Part shown: piece by piece, positions 33,693 through 41,290 of the stretch
How positions within the stretch are numbered: the stretch's first letter is position 1
Layout: each line of letters starts with the position of its first letter
Origin: Alterluteimonas quercicellularis
GTDB taxonomy: Bacteria > Pseudomonadota > Gammaproteobacteria > Xanthomonadales > Xanthomonadaceae
Direction: 5' to 3'
Assembly (NCBI RefSeq): GCF_021191635.1
Contig: NZ_JAIWPR010000005.1
Span: 180,035-244,034, forward strand
Length of the DNA: 64,000 nt
Notes under the pieces: model-generated
Databases searched by the model: none
Seen by the model: the letters and a program-made list of their open reading frames with translations, nothing else
Told to the model about the DNA's origin: nothing
Translations under genes and position numbers: made by a program

Positions 33693-34163
33693 TCAATCGA
33701 CCAAGATGCAGTGGCCCGGGGCTTCCGACTGGGAGCCGGGCAGGATGTCCGCGTCGGCTACGACTCGGCTCTTGTCCAGGGTGTAGACGACCTCGCTGGG
33801 GGTCGCGCTGGAGTCGTCCTGCCGCTCGACCCGATAGGCCAGGACGACCCGGTCGCCGTAGTCGTAGGCGGTTCCGAAGCGGATCACCCCGCGGGTCTCG
33901 GTGGGCAGTTGGACCGGCTGGCCGTCCAGGGTGATCGAGCCGAGCGCCTCGCCCTGGCCGATCGTGCCGATGGCGGTCTTGATCGCTCCCGTGGGCTCGG
34001 AACCACCGTGGGCCGTGCTCCAGATGAATTCCCTGACCTCGGGTGCCCCGTCCGCGCCTTCCAGGTCCTGCTGGACCCGGCACGAGAGGCTTTCAGCAGC
34101 CTGCAAGCTGCCAACCCCCAGGGTCAACCCCAGTGCCAGCGCCGCCTTTGCTCTTCCCATCAC
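33693..34163 (-). CDS. Secreted protein of unknown function
   Basis: A 156-residue protein with a signal peptide (KAALALGLTLGVGSLQAAES). The mature domain is beta-rich with two Cys (SLSCRVQQDLEG and GHCILVD). It begins next to the operator palindrome and is divergent from the XRE regulator gene, with the lipoprotein and membrane-protein genes downstream. Family not recognised. A plausible unit of three exported proteins controlled by the regulator. Confidence 0.65.
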   Translation of the reverse strand: MMGRAKAALALGLTLGVGSLQAAESLSCRVQQDLEGADGAPEVREFIWSTAHGGSEPTGAIKTAIGTIGQGEALGSITLDGQPVQLPTETRGVIRFGTAYDYGDRVVLAYRVERQDDSSATPSEVVYTLDKSRVVADADILPGSQSEAPGHCILVD

Positions 34164-34189
34164 TCCCCCCCTGTTCCTTGTCGTTTACG

Positions 34190-34210
34190 CATTTGCGTTC
34201 AACGCAAATG
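34190..34210. promoter_or_regulatory. Palindromic operator, copy 2, between the XRE regulator and secreted-protein genes
   Basis: CATTTGCGTT-C-AACGCAAATG is a perfect 10+1+10 palindrome in the 103-bp divergent intergenic region. Its 15-bp core also occurs at 28313-28327. It is probably bound by the adjacent XRE regulator and controls both directions. Confidence 0.7.
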
Positions 34211-34266
34211 ACGGCCTAGACTCTGCCGGGCAAAATCTGCGGAGTCAACGTCTTTGTTGTTCCCGG

Positions 34267-34623
34267 ATGCCTGCAGCCCTGCCTACCGCCACTGCCCTCG
34301 GCCGCCGCCTGCGGGCGGCCCGCCTGGCCAAGGGGTGGACCCAGGCGCAGCTCGGGGAACGCCTCCTCGGGCTGGATGACCCCAACACGGCGGCGCCCAG
34401 GATCAGCCGCTACGAGCGCGGCATGCACAAACCGGATCTGGACACCATTGAACGCCTAGCCAAGCTGCTGGATCTGCCGGCGGCCTACTTCATGGCGACT
34501 TCGGACGTCGTGGCGGAGGCTATTCTGGTGATATCGCAGCTGAGCCCGACCAAGCAAAAGCAAGCGCTGGCATTGCTCAAGAAGTTGGCAAACACCAACC
34601 TCAAATCCGGTGATGTGCGTTAG
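34267..34623 (+). CDS. XRE/HTH_3-family transcriptional regulator
   Basis: This 118-residue protein has a Cro/CI-type helix-turn-helix (about residues 10-70: LGRRLRAARLAKGWTQAQLG, ISRYERGMHKPDLDTIERLA, KLLDLPAAYFMA) and a short helical C-terminus (SPTKQKQALALLKKL). It is divergent from three exported-protein genes across a perfect palindrome, which suggests that it represses them and itself. A second copy of the palindrome core sits upstream of the small gene at 28373, so it may act as the local regulator of the mobilizable module. Confidence 0.88.
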   Translation: MPAALPTATALGRRLRAARLAKGWTQAQLGERLLGLDDPNTAAPRISRYERGMHKPDLDTIERLAKLLDLPAAYFMATSDVVAEAILVISQLSPTKQKQALALLKKLANTNLKSGDVR

Positions 34624-34655
34624 CTATCCAACTTGGCGTTATGGAGGTCACACAG

Positions 34656-34877
34656 ATGGATGAGTTCGTTGCCGTTTTTCGAGCTGCTCCGCGCATCCCC
34701 CGACTGTTCATGGCTGCTTTCTTTGTCGTCAGTCTCGCGTCCGCATGGTGGTGGATCAGGCCGATCTTCAGCAAAGAGCGGGGCGCAGCCAGGTTCGGCT
34801 TGCTCTCAATCCTTTCCCTGGCCGCATTCGTGCTGATGTTTGCCTATTTTTCAGCGCAAGTCCCAGTTAGCGGCTAA
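34656..34877 (+). CDS. Small membrane protein
   Basis: A 73-residue product from the ATG that follows GGAGG by nine bases (the ATG at 34641 overlaps that ribosome site). Two membrane helices are clear (LFMAAFFVVSLASAWWW and GLLSILSLAAFVLMFAYFS), with a basic loop between them. It follows the XRE gene by 32 bp and is probably co-transcribed. Its 3' end overlaps a convergent small membrane-protein gene by 11 bases. Function unknown. Confidence 0.6.
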   Translation: MDEFVAVFRAAPRIPRLFMAAFFVVSLASAWWWIRPIFSKERGAARFGLLSILSLAAFVLMFAYFSAQVPVSG

Positions 34878-35016
34878 ACCGATCAAAAATAGCAGGCAAC
34901 CAAAGCGAGACAGCCCAAACCAAGCCTCCAATCACGAAAAGCCAAAGCGCCTTCTCGACCCTTGGTCCAGGACTGTAGTCGATGACTGCGCGGACGATTT
35001 TCGCTGCCTGCTTCAT
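34867..35016 (-). CDS. Very small membrane protein
   Basis: A 49-codon frame: MKQAAKIVRAVIDYSPGPRV, EKALWLFVIGGLVWAVSLWL, PAIFDRFSR. It has one clear membrane helix flanked by basic residues. The ribosome site is weak. It converges with and overlaps the plus-strand small membrane-protein gene. It could be a type I toxin-like or accessory peptide, but nothing in the sequence proves expression. Confidence 0.4.
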   Translation of the reverse strand: MKQAAKIVRAVIDYSPGPRVEKALWLFVIGGLVWAVSLWLPAIFDRFSR

Positions 35017-35491
35017 GCCAGCAAGCTAGCCCAAGCCACCCCGCCGTCAAGCGCCCGAGCGGCCTTGCCTTTGGGGCGGGATTGCCTCGTGGGAGCCGGA
35101 CAGCGAGCCGTCGGCCTGGCTGACACCCGAAAAGCGAGCACGCATTGCGCGCGCAGTGTGGGTCGAAACGCACGTGGAGAAGGGCCCATTCCTTGTCTGG
35201 CAGGCAGGGGAGCTAGGATCCCAAGTCAGAGGCATAGCATCGGGAGACTGCGCGATGTCCCAGCCACAAGACCTGCGCCGGAGAAGATCCCGGTGGGCAG
35301 CAAGGATACGGAGCAGGACTGGAGCGACTGGACGGCCTTCACGATAGAAGCCTCCGGACGCTTTCATGCAGCCCTAAGGCTGTTCGCGCGCGTATCGCCA
35401 CGCTGTCAAAGAATCAAGATCCGCCCCACATCCCCGTTGACGGGCGCCTAAGGTCGGCTAGGAATCGTCCTATCCCCGAGGAGACACCCCA
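35017..35491. other. Gap of 475 bp without a convincing gene
   Basis: Frames are open in places but lack ribosome sites and look like shadows or decayed sequence. Near its right end lies a promoter (TTGACG, 16 bp, TAGGAA at 35437-35464) for the VbhA-like gene. Confidence 0.5.
35437..35464 (+). promoter_or_regulatory. Sigma-70-type promoter of the VbhA-like gene
   Basis: TTGACG (35437-35442), 16-base spacer, TAGGAA (35459-35464), followed by GAGGAG ahead of the ATG at 35492. Confidence 0.5.
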
Positions 35492-35707
35492 ATGACCCGT
35501 ATACCCACGCCACTTACCCCCGAGGAAGCCGCCCTCGAACGGGATCCCAGCTTTCGCAAAGAAGCGATGGATGAAGTCCTCGATGAAGCGAAAGCAAGAG
35601 GCATCAGGATCGATCAGCGCTGCCGCCGCCTCATTCAACAGTATGTCGATGGCCAGATCACATGCGATGAACTGGATCGCGAGCTGGTCCGGCCGATCTT
35701 GCACTGA
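35492..35707 (+). CDS. VbhA-like orphan antitoxin
   Basis: A 71-residue acidic protein with GAGGAG upstream. The C-terminal segment (DQRCRRLIQQYVDGQITCDE, LDRELVRP) matches the antitoxin_VbhA pattern (hxxxYhxGxIohdEL), the small antitoxin that inhibits Fic-domain AMP-transferases such as VbhT. The N-terminal half (MTRIPTPLTPEEAALERDPS) has the typical variable, Pro-rich start. No Fic gene is adjacent. Such orphans are common on mobile elements and may neutralise a toxin encoded elsewhere. The match is by motif only. Confidence 0.6.
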   Translation: MTRIPTPLTPEEAALERDPSFRKEAMDEVLDEAKARGIRIDQRCRRLIQQYVDGQITCDELDRELVRPILH

Positions 35708-36055
35708 CGCGCTTTAGGTAACCATTCTTCCTTGCCTAAGTGTTCTCTTGCTCTTGGTTATGTATTCTTCTTAGTTTGTGTTTATTTTAGGTTTACCTAA
35801 TAGGCATCGAGATTTTTGCGTTACATCCAAGAATCAACACTACACAAAAATAGCTTCTGTGCATCCCCACCATCATCAGAAAATTGCCATGAAACAAGCA
35901 CTTGCGACGCAAGCCTAACTTACCTTTCTGGCCACAAGCGCCCGCAACGATCACAATGCCTAGGCATGCCTCTCTTTGCGGCCGTTCCGCTACCCATGCG
36001 TTGACATCCTGCACCATCGACCTATCACGCTTGCATCTGATCAAGGAATGCAAGC
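35708..36055. other. AT-rich 348-bp region upstream of the second integrase
   Basis: The GC content drops sharply. It holds an inverted repeat pair (TTAGGTAACC near 35714 and GGTTTACCTAA near 35789), a perfect 12-bp palindrome ATGCCTAGGCAT (35956-35967), the integrase promoter and its leader hairpin. It is a likely attachment/arm region or regulatory region. No gene is evident. Confidence 0.5.
36001..36055 (+). promoter_or_regulatory. Promoter and ribosome-site hairpin of the second integrase
   Basis: TTGACA (36001-36006) with TATCAC (36023-36028) 16 bases on. An inverted repeat GCTTGCAT (36029-36036) / ATGCAAGC (36048-36055) follows, which encloses the ribosome site AAGGA in its 11-base loop and ends directly at the ATG. 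Such a hairpin would limit integrase translation. Confidence 0.5.
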
Positions 36056-37504
36056 ATGGAAAACTTCGATGAGACCGACGACTGGGAAATCAGCACTGAC
36101 CTTGACTGCGCCAAGGCGCATGACGCGCTGACGACCGCTGCTACCGGCCTGAAAATCGCCTCGATCAAGGTCAACAATGTCCTCCTTCAGGGCATCGAGA
36201 TCGGCAGCTCCGCTGACGTCGTCAACCTACAAGAGTTGGTGGGCAACACACTGAAGCTCACGCGTCGCCGCCGCGTCAGTCGCGATGGCATCCGCTATCC
36301 AGAGCCTCTGCCGACCGGCTCTCCTGCCCGCAAGCTGTCGGTCGAGATCCACGACTACCTAAGCTATCGCAACACGCGCGGGCTGTCCGACAACACCCAG
36401 GCTGCCTCCAAGCGCGCATTGGACATGCTCTTCGCGGTATGTGGCGACATCTACGTGTCCTCCATCACACACGCCCACATCTACAAGCTGTGGGACCTGA
36501 TCCGATGGACACCCGACGGCCGCGCCAGCGCCAAGATCCTGGCCGTGCGCTCGGTCGATGACTTGATTGCCGAGGGCAAGGCCTTGAACCTGCGCGCACC
36601 GGCCATCGATACGTTCCGGCTCTATCGTCGACAGCTGAAAACCTTCTTTGGCTACCTGGTCAAGACTGGCACGCTGGGCCATTCGCCCATGGCCGCTTTC
36701 GACGACATGAAAGAGAGCTTGGTAGAAGACCCCAACAAGGTCGAGCGACTTTTCGACGGCGAGGAACTGCAACGGATCTTCGATCCGAATGGGTTCACGG
36801 AGTGGGCCAGAGCATGGCCGCACCGCTGGTGGTGCCCCATCCTGGGCCTGCATCTGGGCATGCGTGTGGGCGAAGTTGCCCAGCTGAAGGTCGCCAATGT
36901 CGTTCAGGACGAGGGCTTATGGTGCATTGACATCCGGGCCACCGTGGATGATGACCTTCGCCAAGCACCAGCCCGGAAAGCTCGCCAGCGGCTCAAGGGC
37001 CGATCGGCCATCCGTTGCCTGCCCATCCCTCAGGCTGTGTTGGACGCGGGCTTTTTGGAGTTTGTTGCTGACGTCCGCGAGGCTGGGCAGCTCCGCCTGT
37101 TCCCCAACCTGACCGCGGGCACAAAGAAGAACGGTGAGACCAAGGCGGCCTACGGTGCCTGCTTTAGCCGGCAGTTTTCCGACTACATGGCTGATCTCGG
37201 ATTCCCGAAAGGCGTCCGTTTCCACGCCTTCCGGCATACCCTGGTCACCGACCTCAAGCAGCAGGGCTTCCTGGACCGGGACGTCGCGCTAATCACCGGC
37301 CACGCCACCGCCCAAGAGCGGGTCGAGACCATCAAGCGACACTACGACCACCCCACCAGCCCCAAGCGGCGTCGGACTAAGCCAGTGCTCCGGCAGTGGC
37401 AGCGGGAGATCCTGGACGCCTACCAGCCGCCCGTGGCGCTACCGCGGTATGAGCGGGGACAGTTCAGGAGGTGCTTGCGCTGGGAGGGGGTGATACATCC
37501 CTGA
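36056..37504 (+). CDS. Tyrosine recombinase/integrase (second, internal)
   Basis: This 482-residue tyrosine recombinase has a core-binding domain at about residues 100-225 and a catalytic domain at about 240-450. Catalytic residues are visible: Arg in LHLGMRVGEVAQLK, His-x-x-Arg in RFHAFRHTLVTDL, GHA, and the Tyr nucleophile in IKRHYDHPT. It is a paralogue of the integrase at 47798 (shared PHRWW, RVGEVAQL/RVNEVAQL and the C-terminal RGQF motif). It lies mid-island with its own AT-rich upstream region, so it may come from an older or nested element. No matching att repeat for it was found. Confidence 0.9.
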   Translation: MENFDETDDWEISTDLDCAKAHDALTTAATGLKIASIKVNNVLLQGIEIGSSADVVNLQELVGNTLKLTRRRRVSRDGIRYPEPLPTGSPARKLSVEIHDYLSYRNTRGLSDNTQAASKRALDMLFAVCGDIYVSSITHAHIYKLWDLIRWTPDGRASAKILAVRSVDDLIAEGKALNLRAPAIDTFRLYRRQLKTFFGYLVKTGTLGHSPMAAFDDMKESLVEDPNKVERLFDGEELQRIFDPNGFTEWARAWPHRWWCPILGLHLGMRVGEVAQLKVANVVQDEGLWCIDIRATVDDDLRQAPARKARQRLKGRSAIRCLPIPQAVLDAGFLEFVADVREAGQLRLFPNLTAGTKKNGETKAAYGACFSRQFSDYMADLGFPKGVRFHAFRHTLVTDLKQQGFLDRDVALITGHATAQERVETIKRHYDHPTSPKRRRTKPVLRQWQREILDAYQPPVALPRYERGQFRRCLRWEGVIHP

Positions 37505-37688
37505 AACCGCTGCGATATGCCGCCAGCAAGAACTAGGTGCGCTCGCCCTGCTCAAAGGTGCCTTCAGGCCACGCGGGTGGCTTGGAGTAGAGGATGCGGT
37601 CGAGGCCGCGGACAAGATAGGTTCACGTGAGTCTCTTTGTAGCCATGATCCCTAGCCGATGTCGGCCTCCTCAGTCACTGTGCATAAC

Positions 37689-37717
37689 TTGACAATCCTC
37701 CGGTTCGGCTATGTAAA
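37689..37717 (+). promoter_or_regulatory. Sigma-70 promoter of the gene at 37735
   Basis: Perfect TTGACA (37689-37694), 17-base spacer, TGTAAA (37712-37717), followed by GGAGG ahead of the ATG. Confidence 0.6.
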
Positions 37718-37734
37718 GCTTGGAGGAACCTGAA

Positions 37735-37926
37735 ATGAAAATAGTCAACAAGTTGCACAGGCCCGGCAGTGACCCAGCCAGCAACAGCCGCACGCCACTT
37801 TCTGAACGCGACGAGAGTGACCTACTTACGAGGTGCCTCGGCGTCATGGCTGATGCAATCTTTGTCGGCTACACCGCATGGTGTGGTTGGCTGATCTTTC
37901 AGATGCTGACAGGCACACCAGAATAG
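37735..37926 (+). CDS. Small membrane protein
   Basis: A 63-residue product from the ATG that follows GGAGG by nine bases. The N-terminus is polar (HRPGSDPASNSRTPLSERDE). The C-terminal half is one membrane helix (MADAIFVGYTAWCGWLIFQM). It has its own strong promoter and converges with the membrane protein gene at 37932. Not recognised; small single-helix proteins beside defence cassettes sometimes act as effectors, which is speculation here. Confidence 0.5.
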   Translation: MKIVNKLHRPGSDPASNSRTPLSERDESDLLTRCLGVMADAIFVGYTAWCGWLIFQMLTGTPE

Positions 37927-37931
37927 CTGCT

Positions 37932-38252
37932 TCAAAATGCGAAGGACATCAGCAACACTGCCAATGATGCCACCATCAGGAAATACGACCATCGCACCTG
38001 ATGTTGAAGAGAACATGCACCAATTAGCCCTTGGCTCACGATCAGGGCCAACACCAGCGCGTTGAAGAAGAACTTTGGGTGCCACTGTGTGTAGGCGCCT
38101 ACGGCTCCCACCGCAATTCCTGCGGCGATGACGCATCCTGCTCTTCTGAGACGCTTGCGGTCTGTAGACGAATGCGGCTCTGTCTGGCTGGCGCTCAATT
38201 CCCGCCACCACTCCTTGATGCGCGCCGCAACACTCGGTTTGTTTGTCCGCAT
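37932..38252 (-). CDS. Membrane protein of unknown function
   Basis: A 106-residue protein with a basic cytoplasmic N-terminus (AARIKEWWRELSASQTEPHS) and three hydrophobic segments (AGCVIAAGIAVGAVGAY, FFFNALVLALIVSQGLIGA, YFLMVASLAVLLMSFAF). It lies 9 bp after the AIPR gene on the same strand and may be the last gene of the defence operon. Family not recognised. Confidence 0.55.
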   Translation of the reverse strand: MRTNKPSVAARIKEWWRELSASQTEPHSSTDRKRLRRAGCVIAAGIAVGAVGAYTQWHPKFFFNALVLALIVSQGLIGACSLQHQVRWSYFLMVASLAVLLMSFAF

Positions 38253-38261
38253 TGCAGTCTC

Positions 38262-40313
38262 CTACACAAACCCATGCTCTACTGCCCGCTTCCAAGCCTC
38301 TTCAAGCTTCACCAACCGAAAGCCCCGGGTTCCGAAATAGGGCGCGATTGACACGCGCTCGACCAGATCAGCCTCGTCCGCAGTCAGGACCTGCTCTGCC
38401 TTGTTCCAGGCGTGCATGCGCTTGAACGCGCCCTGCTGGAACAGCTGGCCGGCGCGATCGCGCCAGCTCATTGCCTTGCGACGGCGCACGGGAGGCACCG
38501 CAACCAGGGTAGAGGTGTAGGCGGTCGACAGCCCGATGCCGCTCTCCTCGACCCGCTTCCAGCACGCCTCCTTCTTCACCCATTCGGTGATCAGGCGGTT
38601 GCGCACCTGCTCTTCCGGGATTTCCTGAAGCAACGGCAGCACCTCTGACGCAATCCTCGTGGCTTCTTCCAGAAAGGCGGCTGGCGCCTTCTGTGCCCGC
38701 CAGATCGCCTCGTAATCCGGCTGCAGGCCCATGATCTGCATGCGCGTGCTCATCAACGCCAGTGTGTAGCTCGCCAGCGGCCGCACGATTGATCCTGGAT
38801 ACCAGGGCTGGGCAGGAATGAGCGCATCAAGGGCCCGGGTAAGGATGGCGCGCGCCACCAGCCGCCTGAAGTATCCGACATCGAACGACTCCGGGTCGGC
38901 ATCCCAGGCTTGCGTGATCAGCTTGCCAAAGGCAGCGATATTCTTCTGGGCGCCCGAGCTGACCACATGGGGCATGCCCGCGAACGTGGTCTCGTAGCGG
39001 GCCACATCCGTCTTGCTTAACACTTGGCGCTTGGGGTGGATCAGCTGCCAGGTCTTGGCCGACATTCCGCTCTTGCGCTTGAGTTCGACCTTGTAGCTTC
39101 CGGTCGTGCGTTCGAAATACCAGTAGCCATTGACATCGCCGGCCTTTGCAGGTGGCGCCAGTGTCTGGCGCGAGATGGTTTCCAGACGCTTGAAGTAAGG
39201 GTGTCCCGCGAACAGGTCCGATGCCGAAACGGCGTTCTGGGCGTTGGCATAACGGGCGATGTTGTGCACCGCATCCTCGAAGCCGTCTTCCGGCAACCGG
39301 GAGAGCTTCATCTGGACATAAACCTTGGACAGGTCAATACCGGCCTTGCGTGCCCAATAAAGCGAAGCAGTGGTCTGGCCGCCGTTGACGACCTGCAGAC
39401 CCCGGGCTGCCGTGATCTCGGTATGCCCATCGGGCGCCCGTTCGAGCACGATGTCCGAAGCGGTCGCAGTCAGACCATTATTGAACGCGAAGAACATACC
39501 CGGATCGTTACGGAGCGTCTCTCGGATACCCTTGTTGACCTTGCGGCCCTCGCCCAGGAAGGCGCGCACGTTCTGCTCAAGGATCCGCCCACCGAACCGG
39601 TCATACAGCTCGGCAAGAACGCTGCCGGGCACGACACACATATACGACTCGTATCGACTATCGGCATCGATACCGGCCGCAAGAGCAGGAATGCCTCGGC
39701 CATACTTGACGACGAAGTCGATATGGATTTCTTCCCGCCCCTTGGCCGATGCCTCCATGCGGGCGAGCCTGCCAATGTCCCACACTTGCACATCGACCTC
39801 TGTCGATCCCAGCGAAAGCTCGGTGGGTCTCTTGGCCTGCGTCCCAAGTGGGCGGTCCGACACCAGATACAGGCACACCTTTGACATCTCGCCTGACGAC
39901 GCAAAGGTGAAGACCTCCTTGGCCAGCGCGTGCGCGTCATGACTCTCATCCCACCGGTCGGCCAGCCGGTCATAGACGCTGCCTTCAAGGAAGCGGAAGC
40001 CGGCCTGCGCTAGGCGACGAACATCCTCCGTATGAAGGGGCTCCGGCACCTGATCGCCGGAGTATTCGCCAACAATCAGGTTCAGCACACCATCGCTGGG
40101 CGAGAAGCTGTATGCGTCCACGCGCACCTGTCCGCCCTGTTTGGTCGCTGTGTGAGCGCGGCAGATGTGGAACTCAGTGAACTCCTCGCCCTCCTCCAGC
40201 ACCTCACATGCACGATCAATGAAACAGGTGCGGGCATAGTCGCCCCCGGCATCGCCCTCGGCTTGGATCTCGTTGAGCAGCATTTCGCGAAACAGGGTAG
40301 TTTCTTCGTCCAT
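38262..40313 (-). CDS. AIPR-family (abortive infection phage resistance) protein
   Basis: A 683-residue protein with the AIPR core around residues 260-340 (FFAFNNGLTATASDIVLER, ITAARGLQVVNGGQTTASLY, VYVQMKLSRLP). The N-terminal 200 residues contain a restriction-nuclease-like pattern (RVDAYSFSPSDGVLNLIVGE). The ATG overlaps the upstream stop by one base (TGATG). AIPR proteins are RNase/nuclease-like components of phage-resistance loci. Gene order with MutL-like ATPase, Z1 helicase, PD-(D/E)XK protein and a cytosine methyltransferase matches the MORC-type restriction-modification systems described from comparative genomics. It is probably the main effector nuclease, but this is inferred. Confidence 0.88.
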   Translation of the reverse strand: MDEETTLFREMLLNEIQAEGDAGGDYARTCFIDRACEVLEEGEEFTEFHICRAHTATKQGGQVRVDAYSFSPSDGVLNLIVGEYSGDQVPEPLHTEDVRRLAQAGFRFLEGSVYDRLADRWDESHDAHALAKEVFTFASSGEMSKVCLYLVSDRPLGTQAKRPTELSLGSTEVDVQVWDIGRLARMEASAKGREEIHIDFVVKYGRGIPALAAGIDADSRYESYMCVVPGSVLAELYDRFGGRILEQNVRAFLGEGRKVNKGIRETLRNDPGMFFAFNNGLTATASDIVLERAPDGHTEITAARGLQVVNGGQTTASLYWARKAGIDLSKVYVQMKLSRLPEDGFEDAVHNIARYANAQNAVSASDLFAGHPYFKRLETISRQTLAPPAKAGDVNGYWYFERTTGSYKVELKRKSGMSAKTWQLIHPKRQVLSKTDVARYETTFAGMPHVVSSGAQKNIAAFGKLITQAWDADPESFDVGYFRRLVARAILTRALDALIPAQPWYPGSIVRPLASYTLALMSTRMQIMGLQPDYEAIWRAQKAPAAFLEEATRIASEVLPLLQEIPEEQVRNRLITEWVKKEACWKRVEESGIGLSTAYTSTLVAVPPVRRRKAMSWRDRAGQLFQQGAFKRMHAWNKAEQVLTADEADLVERVSIAPYFGTRGFRLVKLEEAWKRAVEHGFV

Positions 40314-41290
40314 CACCTGGTCCCAGCCTCGGCCTGTGGCAGCCAGCTGCCTGCCTGGCATTCGAACGACGACAGGTCAGCCAGATCGAGGATGTAGGTT
40401 GCACCGACAATGCGCTGGTCCACCATGCTGCGCAGCAGGCGCGGGAACCCGTCCCGGACGGAAAACACACGGGAACCGGAAACGGTATAGGCGCGCTCGT
40501 CATATCGAGGCGTTTCCACATAGCCGCGGCGCATGAGGGCCGACCTGAAGTCATCAGCAAGATCGGTATGCTCCCGCGATGCATGCTCCAGCAGTCCTGC
40601 CACTGCAGCATTGAGTGACCTGCCATCAGCTCCACTGTCGGGCGTCAGCTCAATCACCAGCAGGCTCAGGGGCAAATGGGACACCTCCAGCTGTTCCAGC
40701 GAGGAGATGCAAACACGCGGTCTGGAGCCCGCCTGACGGGTCTTGACCTCGACGATGGCCTTGGAAAGAGCGAAGTCCTGGGGATGCCCCTCCGGGGCGA
40801 CCCATGCAGCCAAGGCTGCGCGAAATCCCAGGCGCCCGCGCAGCTGATCGAGCGCCCACAGCTCGCCGATCAGACCCCGAACCTCTTCCGGACCCATGTC
40901 CGCCGGCCGCTCTTGGCCGAGCAACGACTGCCAGTGCGCCAGCCGCCGGAACACCCCTGCGGTCGCTGCGCCGACCTCGCATTGCTCTGCAGTGCTGCTG
41001 ATGACATCGCGACACAGCGCATGGAATACATCCCGGTCCTCAGCCGTCAGTAAGATCAGCACCAGTTGCGGCCGCCCTTCTGGTGACCTGTCCAGCCGCA
41101 GAGCAATGCCCTTGGGGTGCGGCATGGTCCTAGGCGACCGCGCAAGGTCGATGTCGCGGATGAGCATTCCGGGCTGCCCCTCGGCGCTCAGGACCCAGTA
41201 GATCCCTAGTGCGTGCTCCGTTTCGATCCGACGCCCCAGCATCAGGGCCGGATCCGGCCGGAGGCTGAGCCAGGGATCCTCAGCCTTCAT
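40313..41290 (-). CDS. PD-(D/E)XK-motif protein (DUF4420-like)
   Basis: A 325-residue protein starting MKAEDPWLSLRPDP; this ATG lies 11 bases inside the end of the Z1 gene. The nuclease-fold segment is near residue 175 (RGLIGELWALDQLRGRLGFR, then FALSKAIVEVKTRQAG), giving the E-V-K catalytic strand preceded by a helix with an acidic residue. This is the PF14390 'PD-(D/E)XK motif protein' pattern. It sits between Z1 and AIPR in a tightly overlapping operon. It could be the DNA-cutting subunit or a specificity factor of the system. Confidence 0.85.
   Translation of the reverse strand: MKAEDPWLSLRPDPALMLGRRIETEHALGIYWVLSAEGQPGMLIRDIDLARSPRTMPHPKGIALRLDRSPEGRPQLVLILLTAEDRDVFHALCRDVISSTAEQCEVGAATAGVFRRLAHWQSLLGQERPADMGPEEVRGLIGELWALDQLRGRLGFRAALAAWVAPEGHPQDFALSKAIVEVKTRQAGSRPRVCISSLEQLEVSHLPLSLLVIELTPDSGADGRSLNAAVAGLLEHASREHTDLADDFRSALMRRGYVETPRYDERAYTVSGSRVFSVRDGFPRLLRSMVDQRIVGATYILDLADLSSFECQAGSWLPQAEAGTR

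Noticed and set aside
37505..37734. An internal att site marking two tandem elements
   Set aside because: No copy of the TGGAGCGGGTGAAGG core or of AACGATACC was found between the two integrase genes.
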